Assembly (NCBI GenBank): GCA_038326025.1
Contig: JBBQJP010000018.1
Location: forward strand, 1 to 64,000
Source: CAISIP01 sp038326025
GTDB lineage: Bacteria > Pseudomonadota > Gammaproteobacteria > Burkholderiales > Burkholderiaceae_C
Reading direction: 5' to 3'
DNA: 64,000 nt
Below are positions 24,900-34,565 of this stretch, in pieces. Each line of letters begins with the position of its first letter. Positions within the stretch are counted from its first letter, which is position 1. Below the pieces are notes generated by a model. The model was not told the origin of the DNA. It worked only from the letters and a program-made list of their open reading frames with translations, and ran no database searches. The position numbers were made by a program, and so were the translations under genes.

Positions 24900-27800
24900 T
24901 TACTTCAGTTGGCGCCAGACCTGGCGCGAAATCGAGGCACCGGGTGTGCCGCTGGTGAGCCTGATGCCCAGAACGCGGGTCTGACCGAGCGTGCCATTGA
25001 TCGATACCGATTGCGAACCGCCTGCGCTGGTGGTAAACGACGTGGACACCACATTGCCATTGAAGATGGTCTGGCTGATATACAGCGCCGGAGCACCACC
25101 GTCCTGCAACACGAACACACCACGAGGCGAACCGCCGGAAATACGCAGCGAGTTGTTGGCGATACCGTCGAACACCTTGGAGAATCCGCCCGTCATGGCA
25201 TCAACGCCGGTGATCCACGCATCGATGCCGGCGACACAATCGTCGATTCCAGGAACGATGGACGTGAACAGGAACGCATCCACCAGGCCAGGCGCGGTAT
25301 AGCGCACCGGCGGCGCAATCACACGCTCACCGGGCTGGAACGGGTCACCGTTGTTGGCCGTTCCCTCGAAGGCCAGCGTCCAGCCTTTCTTGCCTGTCAC
25401 GTTATACCAGGGCGACGCCGGGCTCGACGAGATACGCTGGTCGCTGGCGGGTGTTGCCATGCTCAGCGTCGATATGGTCAATTCGGATTCGACCACAGCC
25501 ACGGTCGTGTTCGACGTCGACACCAGGTCGTCATAGATGCCGTACAAAGCTTGTGATGGCGTCAACATCGCCGGATCGGTGGCGCTGAGATAGGAGCCGG
25601 TGCCGAAATACACCATCTTCTTGCCAACGATGGACGCATGGCCGGTGGCCGGGCCCACCTTGATCTCGGCCGTGATCGGGCGTCCTGTCGGGGTGGTATA
25701 GACCCGCGCCGCAGTGGTTGGCCAGAAATTTGGGTCGGCCGCAGACAGGTTGAAGCGCCAGATGTTGCCCTTGTAGTCGGCTCCATAGACATATTCGATC
25801 GTGTCCTGGTTGCCGGTAGTGATGCGCACGATCGCCGAAGTGCCCAAGCCGTTGCCGATGATCGTGTCGTTGGTGCGGATCTGCTTGATGATGGCGCCCG
25901 TCTCCAGGTTCACCACAAACAGGCTGGCGGTACCGGCAGTGCTGTTGTAGCCATTGCCGAAAATCGCGACCCAGGTGCCGTTGGCCAGTTTGCCGATACC
26001 CGGCCGGTCCATCACATTGCCCAGCGTGCCGGCAATCGGCAAAGTGGTATTGCCGTTAATCTCCCAAAGGACGCTGTCGGCCGTATAGGTCTGCGAACTG
26101 GCGTTGATCGCAAACACGGTTCGGGCGCCGGCGCCACCTGCTGCCACTACCATCGAGCGCCATCCGACCGCAGTCGCCTGTGGCACACCACCTGACGGTA
26201 AGCGGATCTTGGCATGGCCCATGCCGATCGCACCGTCGACAAAATAACGGTGGTTGTAGGCGGTCGAAGCCAGATCCTTGACGCCGGCACGCGCAGCTTG
26301 CGGCATGAACCCGAACAATTCGCCGCCACCCGAAGCCGTGGCCGCCGCGTCAAAAATATGGAAGAAGCCGTTATTCGAACCCACGGCCAGCGACTCCGTC
26401 GTCAAGGTGGACAGGAAAGTTGCGTAGGCAGCATCGCCCGCACCATACCCATAGTCCTTGCGCGAAATGATCTGCGGGTCGGAGTTGACGATGTCGCCTA
26501 TCACAGAGCCATAGTCCGCACCCGCGGTGGTGCCGCGGTTGCGCAGTGCTCCTCCCTTGCGCTCCTCAGCACTCTTGTCGCCGATCAGGTACTCGTAGGT
26601 CGCCGCATTGCCAAAATCGGTCTGCTCGCTCGGGGTGCCGGCCGCACTCAAAGACGTATACCCGCCGGTCACCAATTGCAAGGGAGCTGCCGTACCGCCC
26701 CGACCCAGGAACAACTTGTTGCGCAGCGACGGCGCTGCGATTTTCGATGATGCTTCCCACAGCGTCGTGTTCGACACCGTACCGGTGCTTTGCACACTGA
26801 ACGCATACAGCCGCGACGACCATGTCAAGGAGTCGTAGTTGGCCTGGTAAATGGCCGCGTTGCCCAGGCTCCGTTGCCCCACACCCACCACACTGGTACT
26901 GGCTACTGCCGCCAGTGCCGCGGCAGCGCGGAATGCCTTGCCCATCTGCGCCGGCAGATTGGCCGGATTGGTCACCTTGAAATAGTTGGTGGGGTCCCCA
27001 TTGACGTCGACCACGCCCGCACCGCCGTACTTGGCTGCGTACCACAACGGATCATGCGGCAGATAGCCGGAAGTCGTGGTCGGCGTCGTCATCGTGAACG
27101 TGCGGGTGAACGGCGTGTCACCAAAAGTCGGCAACAAGGTCGTATTCAAGGGGCTGGCGGCGTTTTTCGGACTCTGCGTCGACAGCGTGTCCAGGTAGTA
27201 CGCCTGGCCGGCACTGCCATTCTTCGATCGGGTATCAAGATACAAACCGTCGTTGGTGGTACCGGAGATCACATAACCCGAGTTGGACTGGATACCGCCG
27301 GGACTGGGATCGAGCTGCGAGAGTTTGACCGTCACGGCATTGCCACTCACGTTGATGTCGTACTGCACCTGCGCATCGGTCTCGTTGTCCGTGCCCTGAT
27401 CGCCGTCGGAGAATGTGACGATGGCGGTTACCGACGTCGGCGTCGCCGACTTGAAGTAAAAGCCCGTGATGGCACCTGTCGCCTGGTAGGCACCCGGCGT
27501 CCTGTTGATACCGGCATTCGCCACCGCCTTGGACAAGGGCACGATGGTCAACATGCCGCCGTTCGGATTGGGAAACTCGATCTTCGGCGTCAAGCTGCCC
27601 AAGGCCAGCGAGATGGTGTCCACGGCCCGCTTGCTGGAATCAATGGGCACTGCGGGAGATCCCAATGGATCGCCGACATCAACACCGGTGACGCGGGCAA
27701 ACCGGGCCACGCCGGCCGAATAATAACTGCCACGCGACTGGGTTTCGTCGGGTGCATGGCCCACAATCTGCGAGAACCCGCTGGCGCTCTTGGCCGTCGG

Positions 27801-29465
27801 ATTTCCGTCATAGGTGGCGCCGGACTGCCCGACATAGACATTGCGGGTACCCAGGCCTTCGGCTGTCCAGATCGCATCGGACTCCGTAGACACATTCAGG
27901 CCGGCCAGGTCGGACGTGCCGATGGATGCGCCAAAGCTCGCATCGAGACCGAAGGCCGATCCGGGCAACTGGTCATTGTCAAAACTGGTCAGCGGATCGG
28001 CAATCACCATCTGCACCGGCCGTGAACAGATCGGATTGCCGCCATTGACCTTGGCGCGGTAGGGATTGAGCCAGGTCGGCGGCGCAGAGAAACCCATGGT
28101 CAGGTCAGCGTTGCCAGCCGATCCGACTCCGCTGGTATATGCCGCCGTTCCAGCAGATTTGCCGGAAAAATAGCGCAACCCTTCGTACATCATTTCGGCG
28201 ATGGGCGCACCCCAGGATTTGCATTCGCCCTGGTAGCGATTGCGTCCGGTCTGATAACCACAGTCGTAAATGCTGCCGCTCCAGCCATGGATGGTGATGC
28301 GGTCGATGCTGCGCGCAATGCCGTCATTGGTGCTGAACTGCCCGGTCGCGGCATTCACCTCGTCCTTGAAGCTGGTGATATTGCGCCGTACCACGCCGCC
28401 CGAATAGTTGTTGTGATACGACCCGGTCAACAAGCCGAATTTCAGACTGTCGTTGGACGCATAGTCGTGCAATATGCCTGTGGGCTTCCACACCGTTGGC
28501 GCATTGTCCGGGTATCCGGTACATCCGCCTTCGCGTACGCCGCCGATTGGCACACAAGCCTCGACCCGCAAGACCAGGTCGGTAGCAGCGACGCTGTTTC
28601 GTCCGCCCAGCTTCGTGAAATTGGCGGGATTGCTGCCAATACCCTGCGCCACATCAGCTGACGCCCAGGCCCAGATCCGTTCCTTGTCCCCGTCAGCATC
28701 GACGATGTAGCGCAATACCGGCGCATTTGTATGCGTCATGAACGGGTAAGTGGTACTGCTGCCTTCCTTGACCACCACGAACAGATTCTGCTTTCCGCTC
28801 GAGGGCCTGCTCATGTTGGTGAACATTTCGATATCGTAAGGAGCCGTGTTGCGCAGGTACTCCTTGCCCCAGACGTGGTTGTCTTTGGGAATGTAGGCAG
28901 CCTGCAACACCGTCGAGGTGCCATTTGCGTCTGTGATGGAACTGTCGACCGACCGATAACCACCATACAGAACCCTGCGCAAGGCGTCCATACGCGACGT
29001 GGAAACCCAGTTCATCCAGTTGCCGTGCCAGCGCCCCGAGCCAGCATTGTTGCAACCGACAGCCGGGCTGGGATCGGCCAATTTCGTCGGCCGAAACACA
29101 TTGCTGACGCCGGATGCCACATAGTCATAACAACGATCAGACACGAAGTTGCCGTAATACGTGATGGCCGGATTGAACCCGACATCCACGACACCGTCTC
29201 CATTGATGTCGCTCGTATCGTTGTAGGCCGCATAAAAGAGGCGGTGGTCGCGGCTCATGGTCAGCATCACCAGGCCAGGCGCGCTCTTGAGCGCCAGCAG
29301 CGGCGCCTGGGCCAGTGGAACCGTTGTCGCGGTCTGGGCCTGGGCCATGGGCGCCGCCGCAAGCAAGGCCACTGCCGCCAACAGACCGCTGGCTACCCAG
29401 AAACCGACCGATCCTTCGCGCCATAGCCAATTGCGGACGGCTTTGCATCGGGGTTGGATGTTCAT
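24900..29465 (-). CDS. pilY1: type IV pilus tip adhesin/biogenesis protein PilY1
   Basis: The 1521-residue protein has a signal peptide (residues 1-43, AVALLAAAPMAQA). An acidic DINGDGVVD motif (86-94) resembles an EF-hand calcium loop, and the C-terminal third is the PilC/PilY beta-propeller domain (IVNSDPQI, VAVGSNNGFFHIFDA, YVYGADYKGNIWRFNL). PilY1 sits at the pilus tip, primes assembly with the minor pilins, promotes twitching and adhesion, and counters retraction in a calcium-dependent way. A second DVNGD motif lies in the middle. The ATG at 29465 has AGGAGA upstream. It is longer than Pseudomonas PilY1 (about 1160), within the range for Burkholderiales. Confidence 0.95.
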   Translation of the reverse strand: MNIQPRCKAVRNWLWREGSVGFWVASGLLAAVALLAAAPMAQAQTATTVPLAQAPLLALKSAPGLVMLTMSRDHRLFYAAYNDTSDINGDGVVDVGFNPAITYYGNFVSDRCYDYVASGVSNVFRPTKLADPSPAVGCNNAGSGRWHGNWMNWVSTSRMDALRRVLYGGYRSVDSSITDANGTSTVLQAAYIPKDNHVWGKEYLRNTAPYDIEMFTNMSRPSSGKQNLFVVVKEGSSTTYPFMTHTNAPVLRYIVDADGDKERIWAWASADVAQGIGSNPANFTKLGGRNSVAATDLVLRVEACVPIGGVREGGCTGYPDNAPTVWKPTGILHDYASNDSLKFGLLTGSYHNNYSGGVVRRNITSFKDEVNAATGQFSTNDGIARSIDRITIHGWSGSIYDCGYQTGRNRYQGECKSWGAPIAEMMYEGLRYFSGKSAGTAAYTSGVGSAGNADLTMGFSAPPTWLNPYRAKVNGGNPICSRPVQMVIADPLTSFDNDQLPGSAFGLDASFGASIGTSDLAGLNVSTESDAIWTAEGLGTRNVYVGQSGATYDGNPTAKSASGFSQIVGHAPDETQSRGSYYSAGVARFARVTGVDVGDPLGSPAVPIDSSKRAVDTISLALGSLTPKIEFPNPNGGMLTIVPLSKAVANAGINRTPGAYQATGAITGFYFKSATPTSVTAIVTFSDGDQGTDNETDAQVQYDINVSGNAVTVKLSQLDPSPGGIQSNSGYVISGTTNDGLYLDTRSKNGSAGQAYYLDTLSTQSPKNAASPLNTTLLPTFGDTPFTRTFTMTTPTTTSGYLPHDPLWYAAKYGGAGVVDVNGDPTNYFKVTNPANLPAQMGKAFRAAAALAAVASTSVVGVGQRSLGNAAIYQANYDSLTWSSRLYAFSVQSTGTVSNTTLWEASSKIAAPSLRNKLFLGRGGTAAPLQLVTGGYTSLSAAGTPSEQTDFGNAATYEYLIGDKSAEERKGGALRNRGTTAGADYGSVIGDIVNSDPQIISRKDYGYGAGDAAYATFLSTLTTESLAVGSNNGFFHIFDAAATASGGGELFGFMPQAARAGVKDLASTAYNHRYFVDGAIGMGHAKIRLPSGGVPQATAVGWRSMVVAAGGAGARTVFAINASSQTYTADSVLWEINGNTTLPIAGTLGNVMDRPGIGKLANGTWVAIFGNGYNSTAGTASLFVVNLETGAIIKQIRTNDTIIGNGLGTSAIVRITTGNQDTIEYVYGADYKGNIWRFNLSAADPNFWPTTAARVYTTPTGRPITAEIKVGPATGHASIVGKKMVYFGTGSYLSATDPAMLTPSQALYGIYDDLVSTSNTTVAVVESELTISTLSMATPASDQRISSSPASPWYNVTGKKGWTLAFEGTANNGDPFQPGERVIAPPVRYTAPGLVDAFLFTSIVPGIDDCVAGIDAWITGVDAMTGGFSKVFDGIANNSLRISGGSPRGVFVLQDGGAPALYISQTIFNGNVVSTSFTTSAGGSQSVSINGTLGQTRVLGIRLTSGTPGASISRQVWRQLK

Positions 29466-29490
29466 GGCAAGTTCTCCTGAAAATTCTTTG

Positions 29491-30081
29491 TCAAGGCGTG
29501 GTGACGCGCACATACTGTGTCTGCAGCACCACATCTGCATTGCCCGAACCCCCGGTACTGCGCGAGGTCACGCGGTAGGTCGAAGTCGTGCTGCCACCGC
29601 TGGCCACCTGAGTCAGGCGCTCGATCACGTACTGCGCGTTGTTGGCGTTGTTGGCATATTTGGTGCCCACCTGCGCCGCGCACTTCACCGGCGCGGTGCT
29701 GATCCAGCGAAACGGCGTATCGGTCGCGCAGGTCGTAGCCTGGGCGCCGTCCCCCTGGGTCCAGTAGGTCGTTGTGCCGCCTTGCGCCAGGGGGGCAGCG
29801 TAATGGCCGACGGTGGCCGCATTGAAAGCACCGGTCTCAATCACATCCAGGGCTTCCTTGCCGGCACTCTCGGCTGACTGAAAAGCCACATTTCGATCCA
29901 CCGAGTTGCCCGTCATGCGTTCGGACATCGTGGTGTTGCGAAAGCCAATGGTGCTGACAACGGTCAGCAAGAGCAGCAGCATCAGCCCCACAAGCAGGGT
30001 CATGCCGCGCTGACGTCCTCGGAAAGCAATCGACCTGGGTTGGCGCAGCGGTTGACGTGTCATGCGAGTTCCATTCCTCAT
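29491..30081 (-). CDS. pilX: minor pilin assembly protein PilX
   Basis: The 196-residue protein has a leader ending QRG (Gly26) and mature MTLLVGLMLLLLLTVV (Val, not Glu, at +5). The PilX signature NTTMSERMTGN and AFQSAESAGKEAL follows. The missing Glu5 is expected for the GspK/PilX-like tip subunit. Its ATG overlaps the pilW stop as ATGA, indicating translational coupling; a second ATG six codons later is possible. Confidence 0.9.
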   Translation of the reverse strand: MRNGTRMTRQPLRQPRSIAFRGRQRGMTLLVGLMLLLLLTVVSTIGFRNTTMSERMTGNSVDRNVAFQSAESAGKEALDVIETGAFNAATVGHYAAPLAQGGTTTYWTQGDGAQATTCATDTPFRWISTAPVKCAAQVGTKYANNANNAQYVIERLTQVASGGSTTSTYRVTSRSTGGSGNADVVLQTQYVRVTTP

Positions 30082-31256
30082 CGTGGCGCAACGCGGTTGC
30101 GCAAGACAACCGTGGTGGAAAATTCCTTGCGCAGCCGCGTCGCAGAGCGGCCCGCGACCGTCATGTCATATGCCTCACCGAGCAATGTAGGCGCTGCGGA
30201 TACGACATCCAGGTTTGCTGCGTTGTCGTCGCTGACCATCATCAGGCCGACACGCACCGCCACAACACGCGACCAGTCGGTCACGGTGGCCGCTGTGGTG
30301 CGCCAGACATCAGCCTGCATGCTCGGTTCGCCCGTGCCCAGGAAGGCGGTGTTTTCACCGTAATGCAGGCGCAAACTCTCGACGTTGGAGACCAGTTCCT
30401 CGGCATTGCCGCGCGCGCTGCCGTCGTACTGGATGCGATACAGGCTCGGCGTCGCAGCGCCGGCACGGGTCGCCACGTAATAAAAACTCCACTCCATCGG
30501 CATCACCAGTGCGTCAACACCGTAAATGGGCGTCGACGGAAAAGATGCAGCGGCGTTGGTGCCCACCGTGGCATTGCCAATGGCCGTCGTGTGGACAATT
30601 TGCGTTCCCCCACCGCCCAGCTGACCGGCAAACAGGCTGGACGAGGCGCAGTTGGCGACCACCATGTTGTAGATCTTGAGGGGATCCAGAAAAGCGGCCG
30701 ATCCGGCGGCAATCGTCAGCGGATCGCCTGCAACGCCCATGGCGGCCGTGACCGACATTGCTCTTTCACTGCCGCCTGACATGAACAGGCTGTTCGTCCC
30801 GGCGGAGGTCGGTGCTGTCGCGAACATCAGGGCAGGCACATTGTCAAAGCCGCGCACGAAATTGACCGGCGACAAGGGTTTGAGCACAACCTCCGGGTTG
30901 AGGGGCTCGACAACCGCCAGGGGATTGGGGCCATCGATACCGCTGGGCGAGCCAGAAGTCATTCCCAGCTCGGGATAATAAACAAAGGTTCCGCCGATAT
31001 TGATTTTTTCAACACCACGGCAACCGGCAAAACCGGCCATGCGCAATTCACGCGAAATGGTTTCGAGCGCAAACATGGCGTCTTCCTGCATGCGCCCGCC
31101 GGTTTCCTGGAAACGGAACGACTGCTTGGCCGCCACATACACCGCCGACAGGCCCACCAACACCGCCAGGCCGAGCGCCAGAGATATCAGCAATTCGACC
31201 AGCGTCACCCCACGCTGTTGACGCGCAAGACTGATTTTTGTGATGGGACGTTTCAT
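30078..31256 (-). CDS. pilW: minor pilin PilW
   Basis: The 392-residue protein has a prepilin leader ending at Gly16 and mature VTLVELLISLALGLAVLVGL (Glu21 at +5). A long C-terminal domain contains SRELRMAGFAGCRG and many Ser/Gly/Ala loops. It is part of the PilVWX-FimU priming complex. The ATG at 31256 overlaps the pilV stop as ATGA, so translation is coupled; an upstream in-frame start lies inside pilV and is less likely. Confidence 0.92.
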   Translation of the reverse strand: MKRPITKISLARQQRGVTLVELLISLALGLAVLVGLSAVYVAAKQSFRFQETGGRMQEDAMFALETISRELRMAGFAGCRGVEKINIGGTFVYYPELGMTSGSPSGIDGPNPLAVVEPLNPEVVLKPLSPVNFVRGFDNVPALMFATAPTSAGTNSLFMSGGSERAMSVTAAMGVAGDPLTIAAGSAAFLDPLKIYNMVVANCASSSLFAGQLGGGGTQIVHTTAIGNATVGTNAAASFPSTPIYGVDALVMPMEWSFYYVATRAGAATPSLYRIQYDGSARGNAEELVSNVESLRLHYGENTAFLGTGEPSMQADVWRTTAATVTDWSRVVAVRVGLMMVSDDNAANLDVVSAAPTLLGEAYDMTVAGRSATRLRKEFSTTVVLRNRVAPR

Positions 31257-31813
31257 AACCTCAACTCGAAATTGATCAATCGAAAGGCGGTCGCCGAGTT
31301 GTTTTGGCATTTGGTGCTATCCGCATCGGACAACGTGCCAAAACAGCTCGACCACGCAACCTGAATGTTGACCTGGCGCGCCGCGCCACCGACCGTGTTG
31401 TAAATGCGCCCGCGCCCTGATGGCAACTGCGTAGTGATCGCAGTCAGCCAGGCATTCAAATCGTTGATCGCGATCGAGGCACCTACTGGCGCTGGGTCGT
31501 TCCAATTCTGCGGTTGGCCCTCATAGGCGAGGTTCTCGTTGTGCAGGTATTCGCTTGTTGCATTAAGCGCAATTACCGGATTCGCGCGCATCCGGTCGGC
31601 CATCTCCGACGCCAGTTGATTGGCCTTGTTCAAGGACTCGGAACCGGCTGCATTGGACACACCGCCGACCAGCAGTCCGGCCACACCCAGCAGGCCAAAA
31701 GCCAGGATCAGCATGGTGACCAGCACCTCGATCAGGCTGAAGCCCCGTTGCCTGCGTGTCGCTGCCCGGCGACCGCCGTTCAAGGGCACTTGCAAAATAT
31801 CAGGCGATGTCAT
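31253..31813 (-). CDS. pilV: minor pilin PilV
   Basis: The 186-residue protein has a leader cut after Gly24 and mature FSLIEVLVTMLILAFGLLGVAGL (Glu29 at +5). LASEMADRMRAN is typical of PilV. It joins the minor pilin tip complex with PilW, PilX and FimU. It is 11 bases downstream of the FimU-like gene and overlaps pilW by 4 bases. Confidence 0.92.
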   Translation of the reverse strand: MTSPDILQVPLNGGRRAATRRQRGFSLIEVLVTMLILAFGLLGVAGLLVGGVSNAAGSESLNKANQLASEMADRMRANPVIALNATSEYLHNENLAYEGQPQNWNDPAPVGASIAINDLNAWLTAITTQLPSGRGRIYNTVGGAARQVNIQVAWSSCFGTLSDADSTKCQNNSATAFRLINFELRL

Positions 31814-31824
31814 GGTTGTCTCGC

Positions 31825-32457
31825 TCAGTTGGTGGGACAGGCCGTGGCGCTGGGCGAACGTGTCGTCCGTACCCGGCCGGTGTTGGTGATGATCAGGCAG
31901 TAGCGGTCGCTGTTGGCGTTGGAAAACCAGACCGTGCGACCGAGCACGGCGGCACCCGCGGTGTCAATCAGCCGCCCATTGCCGCTATAGATGAAGTAGT
32001 TCGCGCCGCCGGACTGGGAGAAGGTCAACGGCCCGCTCGGCGCCGCGACCACCTCCAGCCGCGTCACGATGGGGGCCACCGTCGTGTCGACGGTCGGTGC
32101 CACCGCGGCATTCGCGTCGGCCGTGCCGTCGGCAAATACCGTCCAGCCATTGGTAAATGCCCCGGCGGTGCCATTGGCAACCACCGTGACACGCGCGTCC
32201 GAGCCGCGCTTGATCGCCTCCGAACGCGCCAGGTTGAGCGAGACCTGCAGCGCCGACGACGCAGACGACAGGCGCGAAGTCCGGTACATATCGACCATCG
32301 ATGGCCCGGCGACTGCCGCCAGGATCGCCACGATGACCACCACCATCATGGTCTCGATCAAGGTGAATCCGCGCAGGCGCAGTGCGCCCGCATGGCGCCG
32401 GGCGATCACACAGACGCCGGCGTCGGCAGCAGCGGGAGACAGGTCGAGAAATGGCAT
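31825..32457 (-). CDS. GspH/FimT-type minor pilin, FimU-like
   Basis: The 210-residue protein has a long leader cut after Gly30 and mature FTLIETMMVVVIVAILAAVAGP (Glu35 at +5), then LARSEAIKRGSDARV and a GspH-like beta domain. As the first gene before pilV it occupies the place of fimU in the Pseudomonas operon. It heads the minor pilin operon, divergent from ribD with 84 bases between starts. The shared region shows no confident promoter for either side. Confidence 0.87.
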   Translation of the reverse strand: MPFLDLSPAAADAGVCVIARRHAGALRLRGFTLIETMMVVVIVAILAAVAGPSMVDMYRTSRLSSASSALQVSLNLARSEAIKRGSDARVTVVANGTAGAFTNGWTVFADGTADANAAVAPTVDTTVAPIVTRLEVVAAPSGPLTFSQSGGANYFIYSGNGRLIDTAGAAVLGRTVWFSNANSDRYCLIITNTGRVRTTRSPSATACPTN

Positions 32458-32541
32458 GACGACATCCTAGCGAGCGATCCGCCCCCCCTCCTAGAATGCG
32501 GATCAACGGTCGCTTCTGATGGCCAGACGGTACGAGACCCC

Positions 32542-33684
32542 ATGATTTACAGCAACGACATGCAACAACACGCGCTTGCGCCACCCATGACCCAGGCGCT
32601 GGAACTGGCCGCGACCCACCGCAATGCCACACCGCCTAACCCGAGTGTCGGCTGTGTCATCACCTCGGTCGACGGCGCCGTTCTGGGCCAGGGCTTTACC
32701 CAGGCGACCGGTGGGCCACACGCGGAGATCCAGGCCTTGCGCGATGCACAGGCCAGGGGCCATTGCGTTTCTGGCGCGACCGCCTATGTCACGCTCGAGC
32801 CCTGCGCCCACCATGGCCGCACAGGCCCTTGCTGCGACGCACTGGTCGCGGCCGGCATCGGCAAGGTGGTTGCCGCCATCGCGGACCCGAACCCGCAGGT
32901 GGCCGGTCGCGGATTCGATCGCCTGCGGGCGGCCGGCGTGGTGGTCGAGGTCGGCCCCGGCGCTGACACGGCGCGCGAGGTCAATCTGGGCTTTTTCAGC
33001 CGCATGGTGCGCAAGACACCGTGGCTGCGCATGAAGGTCGCCGCATCACTCGATGGGCGAACGGCACTCGACGACGGAACCAGCCAATGGATCACATCCG
33101 AGCCCGCCCGAACCGACGGCCATGCCTGGCGCGCCCGCGCCAGCGCCGTGCTCACAGGCATCGGCACGGTGCTCGAGGACGACCCGCAACTCGATGTGCG
33201 CCTGGTCGAGTGCAGCCGCCAGCCGACGCTGGTCATCGTGGACAGCCGACTGCAGACCCCGCTGGACGCCCGGCTTTGGGAAGGCGGTCGACCGGTGCTG
33301 ATCTATGGCGCCGTGCCCGACGCGCAAAAGGAGGCCGCCCTGGCTACGCGTGGCGCCACCGTTGTCCTTTTGCCCGGTGCACAAGCCGCGGGCCGGACCA
33401 AGGTCGATCTCGCAGCCATGCTGACCGATCTGGCCGTGCGGGAACACAACGAGGTCCATGTCGAGGCCGGCGGCAAACTCAATGGCTCGTTCATTCGCGA
33501 GGGCCTGGTCGACGAGTTGCTGGTGTACCTGGCCCCCAGCCTGATTGGCCAGGGCCGGCCGATGGCCGAGTTCGGCCCGCTGGCATCGTTGGCAGATGGC
33601 CTGGCCCTGGAATTTCAATCGGTCGCACGGATCGGCCCGGACCTGCGCGTAGTCGCACGGGGCGTCGGACGCGATAACTTCTGA
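32542..33684 (+). CDS. ribD: bifunctional riboflavin deaminase/reductase
   Basis: The 380-residue protein carries out two steps of riboflavin synthesis: deamination of the pyrimidine (N-terminal, zinc site His60-Ala-Glu62, Cys88 in LEPCAHHGRTGPC and Cys97) and NADPH reduction of the ribosyl side chain (C-terminal, from about residue 155, MKVAASLDGRTA). The start at 32542 is the first ATG after the divergent promoter region; a later ATG (32587, MTQALELAA) also fits the family. It is the first gene of the riboflavin cluster, followed by the tandem hairpin repeat rather than by direct coupling. Confidence 0.95.
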   Translation: MIYSNDMQQHALAPPMTQALELAATHRNATPPNPSVGCVITSVDGAVLGQGFTQATGGPHAEIQALRDAQARGHCVSGATAYVTLEPCAHHGRTGPCCDALVAAGIGKVVAAIADPNPQVAGRGFDRLRAAGVVVEVGPGADTAREVNLGFFSRMVRKTPWLRMKVAASLDGRTALDDGTSQWITSEPARTDGHAWRARASAVLTGIGTVLEDDPQLDVRLVECSRQPTLVIVDSRLQTPLDARLWEGGRPVLIYGAVPDAQKEAALATRGATVVLLPGAQAAGRTKVDLAAMLTDLAVREHNEVHVEAGGKLNGSFIREGLVDELLVYLAPSLIGQGRPMAEFGPLASLADGLALEFQSVARIGPDLRVVARGVGRDNF

Positions 33685-33685
33685 G

Positions 33686-33858
33686 AGTTTGTGTATCAGA
33701 CCAAGAAATTGCGCAGCAATTTTTTGCTCTGGTACCAACATTTCATCGGAAGTCGGCTGTCCAGTTTGTGTATCAGACCAAGAAACAAGCGAAGCAATTC
33801 TTGCTCTGGTACCTACATCTAGTCGGAAGTCGGCTGTTCACCTTGTGTGCCAGACCCA
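33686..33858. repeat. tandem 77-bp repeat with long hairpins between ribD and ribE
   Basis: Two full copies (33686-33762 and 33763-33839) share the ends AGTTTGTGTATCAGACCAAG and TCGGAAGTCGGCTGT. A degenerate third start follows (33840-33858). Each copy contains a hairpin. In copy 1, 33693-33712 pairs with 33716-33735 over 20 positions (17 Watson-Crick, 2 G-T, 1 mismatch) around a GCA loop. Copy 2 (33770-33812) keeps the outer 15 pairs while the inner bases have changed. Copies differ mainly in the loop and linker, and the stem-forming ends are kept. It does not match the conserved core of the FMN riboswitch. Confidence 0.85.
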
Positions 33859-33929
33859 ATCCCCCCTGCCGAAGCCGGTTGCGTGCATGACGCCGGTCCG
33901 CGCTTGGGCGGCGCAACTAAAATAGCCCG

Positions 33930-34565
33930 ATGTTCACCGGAATCATCACCGGCGTCGGGCGCATCAGTGCCGTCGACGCTCTCGGCAGCTCTTTGTCCCA
34001 TGGCAGACGCCTGACCGTCTCCTGCCCATCCGGCTATCTGGACGATGTCGGCATTGGCGACAGCATCGCCATCAATGGTGCCTGCATGACCACCACCGGC
34101 ATCGATCTGCCGGCCGGCAGCTTCACACTGGATGTGTCGGCCGAGTCGCTGGACAAAACAGCCGGGCTCGACCAGATCGGCCCGGTCAATCTCGAAAAAG
34201 CCTTGCGCGCCCAGGACCGCCTGGGCGGCCATATCGTCGCCGGCCATGTCGACGGTGTAGGCACCGTACAGCGCATGGCCGAGGTCGGCGAAAGCTGGGA
34301 ATTGCGCATTCTGGCGCCGCAGGATCTGGGCCGCTTCATGGCGTTCAAGGGCTCGATCACGGTCAACGGTGTGAGCCTGACCGTCAATCAGGTCACCGAC
34401 CTGCCCACTGGCTGCGAGATCAGCATCAACCTGATTCCGCATACCGTACACAACACCACACTCGGAGCGCTGGTCGCCGGTTCACGGGTCAATCTGGAGA
34501 TCGACTTGATCGCGCGTTATGTGGAGCGCATGCTGGGTGACCGGTCGGGCGCAGCTAAACCATGA
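33930..34565 (+). CDS. ribE: riboflavin synthase alpha chain
   Basis: The 211-residue protein dismutates two 6,7-dimethyl-8-ribityllumazine molecules to riboflavin. It consists of two similar beta-barrel halves: FTGIITGVGRIS to about residue 97, and GGHIVAGHVDGVG onward with a second KGSITVNGVSLTVN matching the first half's GDSIAINGACMT. The N-terminus MFTGII fixes the start. Its TGA overlaps the next ATG (ATGA). E. coli calls this gene ribC. Confidence 0.97.
   Translation: MFTGIITGVGRISAVDALGSSLSHGRRLTVSCPSGYLDDVGIGDSIAINGACMTTTGIDLPAGSFTLDVSAESLDKTAGLDQIGPVNLEKALRAQDRLGGHIVAGHVDGVGTVQRMAEVGESWELRILAPQDLGRFMAFKGSITVNGVSLTVNQVTDLPTGCEISINLIPHTVHNTTLGALVAGSRVNLEIDLIARYVERMLGDRSGAAKP

Noticed and set aside
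26790..28025. A 411-codon open frame antisense to pilY1
   Set aside because: Rich in Arg/His/Gly with no domain; pilY1 on the other strand is well supported.
33686..33858. Possible CRISPR array
   Set aside because: Only two full units, directly abutting, with no unique spacers between short repeats and no cas genes in the window.
33685..33929. Possible FMN riboswitch ahead of ribE
   Set aside because: I looked for the conserved FMN-element core segments on the plus strand and did not find them; the region is the tandem hairpin repeat.
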